A stretch of DNA of 64,000 bases from Chitinophagaceae bacterium (GTDB lineage: Bacteria; Bacteroidota; Bacteroidia; Chitinophagales; Chitinophagaceae). The stretch lies in the NCBI GenBank assembly GCA_003168265.1, contig PMSV01000003.1:62001-126000 (forward strand), in the 5' to 3' direction. Positions 61,456 through 64,000 of the stretch are shown here, in pieces. Every line of letters begins with the position of its first letter. The stretch's first letter is position 1. Under the pieces are notes generated by a model. That model saw only the letters and a program-made list of their open reading frames with translations. It was not told where the DNA came from and ran no database searches. The position numbers were made by a program, and so were the translations under genes.

Positions 61456-61504
61456 CAGTGTACAAGTAAAAAAATAAAATTGCCATAGATTAAAATACAC
61501 CTTA

Positions 61505-62425
61505 ATGCCTATACCAGATTATCAAACCATCATGCTCCCACTTTTGCAATTATTAGCGGATAAAAAGGAGTATTTATTTAAAGACATAGTAACCCTTTTG
61601 GGAAAACAGTTCAGATTAACAGACCAGGAGTTAAGCGAATTATTACCCAGTGGTCAATCATTGCTATTTGCCAACCGAGTTGGATGGGCCAGAACTTATT
61701 TGAAAAAAGCGGGTTTGTTAGATGCTCCCAAAAGAGGAATGGTCAGCATTACCGAACGAGGTTTAAACGTTCTAAAAAAGAAACCAAAGAAAGTAGACAA
61801 TAACTTGTTGAAGCAGTTTCCTGAATTCCTGGAATTTCAGAACATTAAAAAAGAGGGCGTTGAAATCTCCGGGCATTCTGATAATGCACAAACTGAGAAG
61901 CAAACACCGGAAGAAACAATAGACCTGGCTTATCAAAATATCCGCCAGTCATTAGCGCAGGAATTGATTGATACTGTTCGCCGCCTCAGTCCGACGTTCT
62001 TTGAGCGCCTGGTAGTAGAATTATTGGTAAAAATGGGATATGGAGGTTCCATAAAAGATGCAGGAAGAGCTATTGGCAAAACTGGTGATGAGGGTATAGA
62101 CGGAACCATAAAAGAAGATAAATTAGGGCTGGACATCATTTACATTCAGGCAAAGCTATGGCAGGCTGGCAACATTGTCGGCAGACCGGAATTACACAAA
62201 TTTGTTGGAGCACTGGCCGGACAGGGTGCAAAGAAAGGTATTTTTATTACTACTTTTTCCTTTTCGAAAGATGCACTCAATTATGCTCCTAAAAATGAAA
62301 CCAAGATAGTGCTGATAGATGGCGTTCAGTTAGCGCAGTTGATGATTGATTATAATCTTGGTGTGTCTGTACAGAGGGCCTATGAAATTAAGAGACTCGA
62401 TAATGATTATTTTGAGGAAGCGTAA
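61505..62425 (+). CDS. Mrr-family (type IV-like) restriction endonuclease
   Basis: 306 residues. Mrr_N winged-helix domain (about 5-92; VGWARTYLKKAGLLDAPKRG) and Mrr_cat nuclease domain (about 160-290) with GDEGIDGTI (Asp199) and IYIQAK (Gln215, Lys217), the D-QxK nuclease residues. Mrr enzymes cut foreign methylated DNA. It may conflict with or complement the resident HsdM methylation. Stand-alone gene within the island. Confidence 0.92.
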   Translation: MPIPDYQTIMLPLLQLLADKKEYLFKDIVTLLGKQFRLTDQELSELLPSGQSLLFANRVGWARTYLKKAGLLDAPKRGMVSITERGLNVLKKKPKKVDNNLLKQFPEFLEFQNIKKEGVEISGHSDNAQTEKQTPEETIDLAYQNIRQSLAQELIDTVRRLSPTFFERLVVELLVKMGYGGSIKDAGRAIGKTGDEGIDGTIKEDKLGLDIIYIQAKLWQAGNIVGRPELHKFVGALAGQGAKKGIFITTFSFSKDALNYAPKNETKIVLIDGVQLAQLMIDYNLGVSVQRAYEIKRLDNDYFEEA

Positions 62426-62478
62426 GCACTTTTGTCATAAAGGGCTCAAACAATAGTATTTGTCAGCAAGGAAATGTT

Positions 62479-63618
62479 ATGGATCAAGTTATTTTATCTC
62501 GAAAAGAGTTATATGAATTGGTTTGGAAAGAATCTATGTTGTCTCTTTCAAAGCGGTTTGACATATCAGATGTAGGACTCCGAAAGATTTGCCTTAGAAT
62601 GGAAATACCCGTTCCGCCCGCAGGTTATTGGGCAAAAGTTCAATTTGGAAAGAAGGTTAAGCAAGCCAGACTTTCCGCACAGCATAAAGGAGAAGAAACT
62701 GTTCAACTGCAATTTAGAGATGAAAATAGTGCTACTTCAAAAAGCAATTCAGCCAGATCAACCAAAATTTTTGAAGTAGAAAATGACAGTAAACTTATCC
62801 TTCAGGTTCCTGAGAAATTGGTAAAGCCGGACCCACTTGTTTTGTCATCAAAAGGTATTCTTTCTAAACAGAAACCAGATACTTACAACTACATAGGAAC
62901 TGTTTCCAGCAGCTATGAGGCGCTGGATGTCAGGGTCGCTCAGGATAATATAGAACGAGCACTCATCTTCTTTGATACATTAATCAAGAGTCTTAAAGCC
63001 CGGGGACATTCTGTAGAAATCAAAAATCGGAAGACTTTGGCGATTGTTAAAGGACATGATTTTGAAATGTTTCTCCGGGAAAAGATGAGAAAAGAATCTG
63101 TGCAAGATGGAAACTGGAACAGACAGGTGTTTTATCCAAAAGGGATATTTGCTTTGCAGATTGGGGGATGGTATGGACGAGAATATAAAGATGGAAGTTT
63201 GAAATTGGAGGAACAATTGGCAAAAATTATTGCTGGCCTTGAATTGTCTGCCGAGCAACGTACTCAACAGCAGTTAGAATTTGAAAAAGCCGCAGCGGAA
63301 CGTAAAGAGCGGGAGCGGCTTGCGAAAGAACTGGAAGAAAGAAAGCAGCAAGACCTTCTAAATTTCAGAAAATTATTGACCGACTCAGAAAGATGGCATA
63401 AGGCTGAAAACCTACGCAGGTATATACAAGAGCTGGAAAATAGGGCAGAAAAAAATCAATCGCTATCTGCCGAAAACTTTGAATGGATAGAATGGGCAAA
63501 ACGAAAGGCAGATTGGTATGACCCATTTATAGAAAGCCCAGACGAACTTTTAACGGATGTTAATCGAAACACGTTAGAGCTTCCAAAAAGACCCTATGGT
63601 TATGGGTGGGATTATTAG
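62479..63618 (+). CDS. HTH and coiled-coil protein of unknown function
   Basis: 379 residues. The N-terminus (LSRKELYELVWKESMLSLSK, then RFDISDVGLRKICLRMEIPV, then PPAGYWAK) is a distinctive conserved block I recognise from many unnamed bacterial proteins, with an HTH-like core and a PPxGYWAK turn. The middle (about 130-255) is mixed; residues 255-300 form a charged coiled coil (ERKERERLAKELEERKQQ). It lies 33 bases before the TOTE-like gene on the same strand and is probably its partner. Confidence 0.65.
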   Translation: MDQVILSRKELYELVWKESMLSLSKRFDISDVGLRKICLRMEIPVPPAGYWAKVQFGKKVKQARLSAQHKGEETVQLQFRDENSATSKSNSARSTKIFEVENDSKLILQVPEKLVKPDPLVLSSKGILSKQKPDTYNYIGTVSSSYEALDVRVAQDNIERALIFFDTLIKSLKARGHSVEIKNRKTLAIVKGHDFEMFLREKMRKESVQDGNWNRQVFYPKGIFALQIGGWYGREYKDGSLKLEEQLAKIIAGLELSAEQRTQQQLEFEKAAAERKERERLAKELEERKQQDLLNFRKLLTDSERWHKAENLRRYIQELENRAEKNQSLSAENFEWIEWAKRKADWYDPFIESPDELLTDVNRNTLELPKRPYGYGWDY

Positions 63619-63651
63619 TTGTAGTTGAATGCTCATTAAAAACAAAAACTA

Positions 63652-64000
63652 TTGTCAGCGTTAAGCATTGATAGAAAATTACAGCTATTCCGCTCCCTTT
63701 TCAAAGGTCGGGAGGATGTATTTGCAACCCGTTGGGAAATACCCGCCAAATCTCCAGGAGGGGAAGGAAAGAGTGGTTATATGCCTGCTTATTTGTATGA
63801 CCCTTACCGATATAAGGCGCATAAAATGAAAGGAGGGACTTTTCAATCATACACTGACAAAAAGTATTTGCCGTTTACAGATGACCAGCTTATAAAACAT
63901 TTGAACGGTGAGCAGCTTATAGGAGTATATCCCTTACTGCTAAACAATACATCATGGTTTATTGCTGCGGATTTTGATGAACAGAAGTGGATAGAAGATA
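63652..64000 (+). CDS. TOTE-type primase-helicase protein, N-terminus (cut by window end)
   Basis: The frame is open from 63640; the first usable start is a TTG at 63652. It encodes LQLFRSLFKGREDVFATRWE, SGYMPAYLYDP, LPFTDDQLIKHLNGEQLIGV, YPLL and WFIAADFDEQKWIED, the pattern of the archaeo-eukaryotic primase domain of TOTE conflict systems, with the metal-binding DFD. In full-length members this domain is followed by a helicase and often a nuclease. The true N-terminus could be slightly shorter. Confidence 0.75.
   Translation, partial: MSALSIDRKLQLFRSLFKGREDVFATRWEIPAKSPGGEGKSGYMPAYLYDPYRYKAHKMKGGTFQSYTDKKYLPFTDDQLIKHLNGEQLIGVYPLLLNNTSWFIAADFDEQKWIED

Noticed and set aside
44146-64000. Search for a right attachment site as a direct repeat of the tRNA 3' end
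   Set aside because: No second copy of the CCTGTCGAGGCT region was found by eye; the island end is probably outside the window.

Overview
The window looks like a chromosomal segment of a Bacteroidota bacterium, probably in or near the Chitinophagaceae; this is inferred from gene content, not from a database search. Supporting signs are promoter boxes of the Bacteroidota type (TTTG, about 19 bases, TAnnTTTG; the best is before metF at 15037-15067), weak or absent Shine-Dalgarno sequences, a stand-alone MnmD-like methyltransferase, a bacterial GH3 protein, a Bacteroidota-type lipoprotein LptC, a paired active and inactive rhomboid, and many lipoproteins and secreted proteins of families common in that phylum.

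Positions 1-44007 are ordinary core chromosome: gluconate/glycerate uptake and phosphorylation (1-1667), small secreted proteins and a tiny lipoprotein (1754-3511), a Kup potassium transporter (3683-5668), a broken VOC/glyoxalase gene (5663-6073) behind an exported hydrolase and a START-like protein, crotonase, beta-carbonic anhydrase and FabG, a PhyH-like dioxygenase, a polytopic membrane protein, a GH3 ligase, LptB, MetF, a double-parvulin foldase with a TlpA-like thioredoxin protein, RlmD, two rhomboids and an EEP phosphatase, CysS, a fasciclin lipoprotein, MnmD, a DUF2975/XRE pair, AlkA, LptC, CoaX, a Lon-N protein, two GT9 genes (one fused to a GT2), MeaB, RecR, an Ig-like lipoprotein, a UvrD-type helicase-nuclease, a sigma-54 response regulator with a REC-Hpt protein, and a small TPR protein. 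Six convergent gene pairs overlap at their 3' ends.

From tRNA-Arg(CCG) at 44074-44145 the window changes character. A large serine recombinase read towards the tRNA, preceded by a 46-codon helical ORF, marks an integrated island that continues past the right end. Left part of the island (minus strand): recombinase, XRE regulator, MNT-HEPN-like fusion, and a conserved-looking ORF without a normal start. Right part (plus strand): XRE controller, complete type I restriction-modification operon hsdM-hsdS-hsdR with a YgjP-like zinc protease, a small zinc-finger protein translationally coupled to an 850-residue membrane-anchored protein with an array of S1/OB-like repeats, a relic of a second hsdM, an AlbA_2/Schlafen-type ATP-binding protein, an Mrr endonuclease, an HTH/coiled-coil protein, and the start of a TOTE-type primase-helicase protein cut by the window end. 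This is a defence island.

The least explained items are: (1) the coupled zinc-finger plus membrane S1-array pair at 56970-59758; (2) two inverted copies of a structured RNA-like element at 48768-48947, sharing three sequence blocks, between the two divergent halves of the island; (3) a dispersed leader repeat of 55-80 bases directly before the start codons of fabG, the GH3 gene, the DUF2975 gene and the HEPN gene, with one orphan copy; (4) paired inverted repeats between the AlbA_2 and Mrr genes; (5) decaying copies of the 3' end of the EEP gene.
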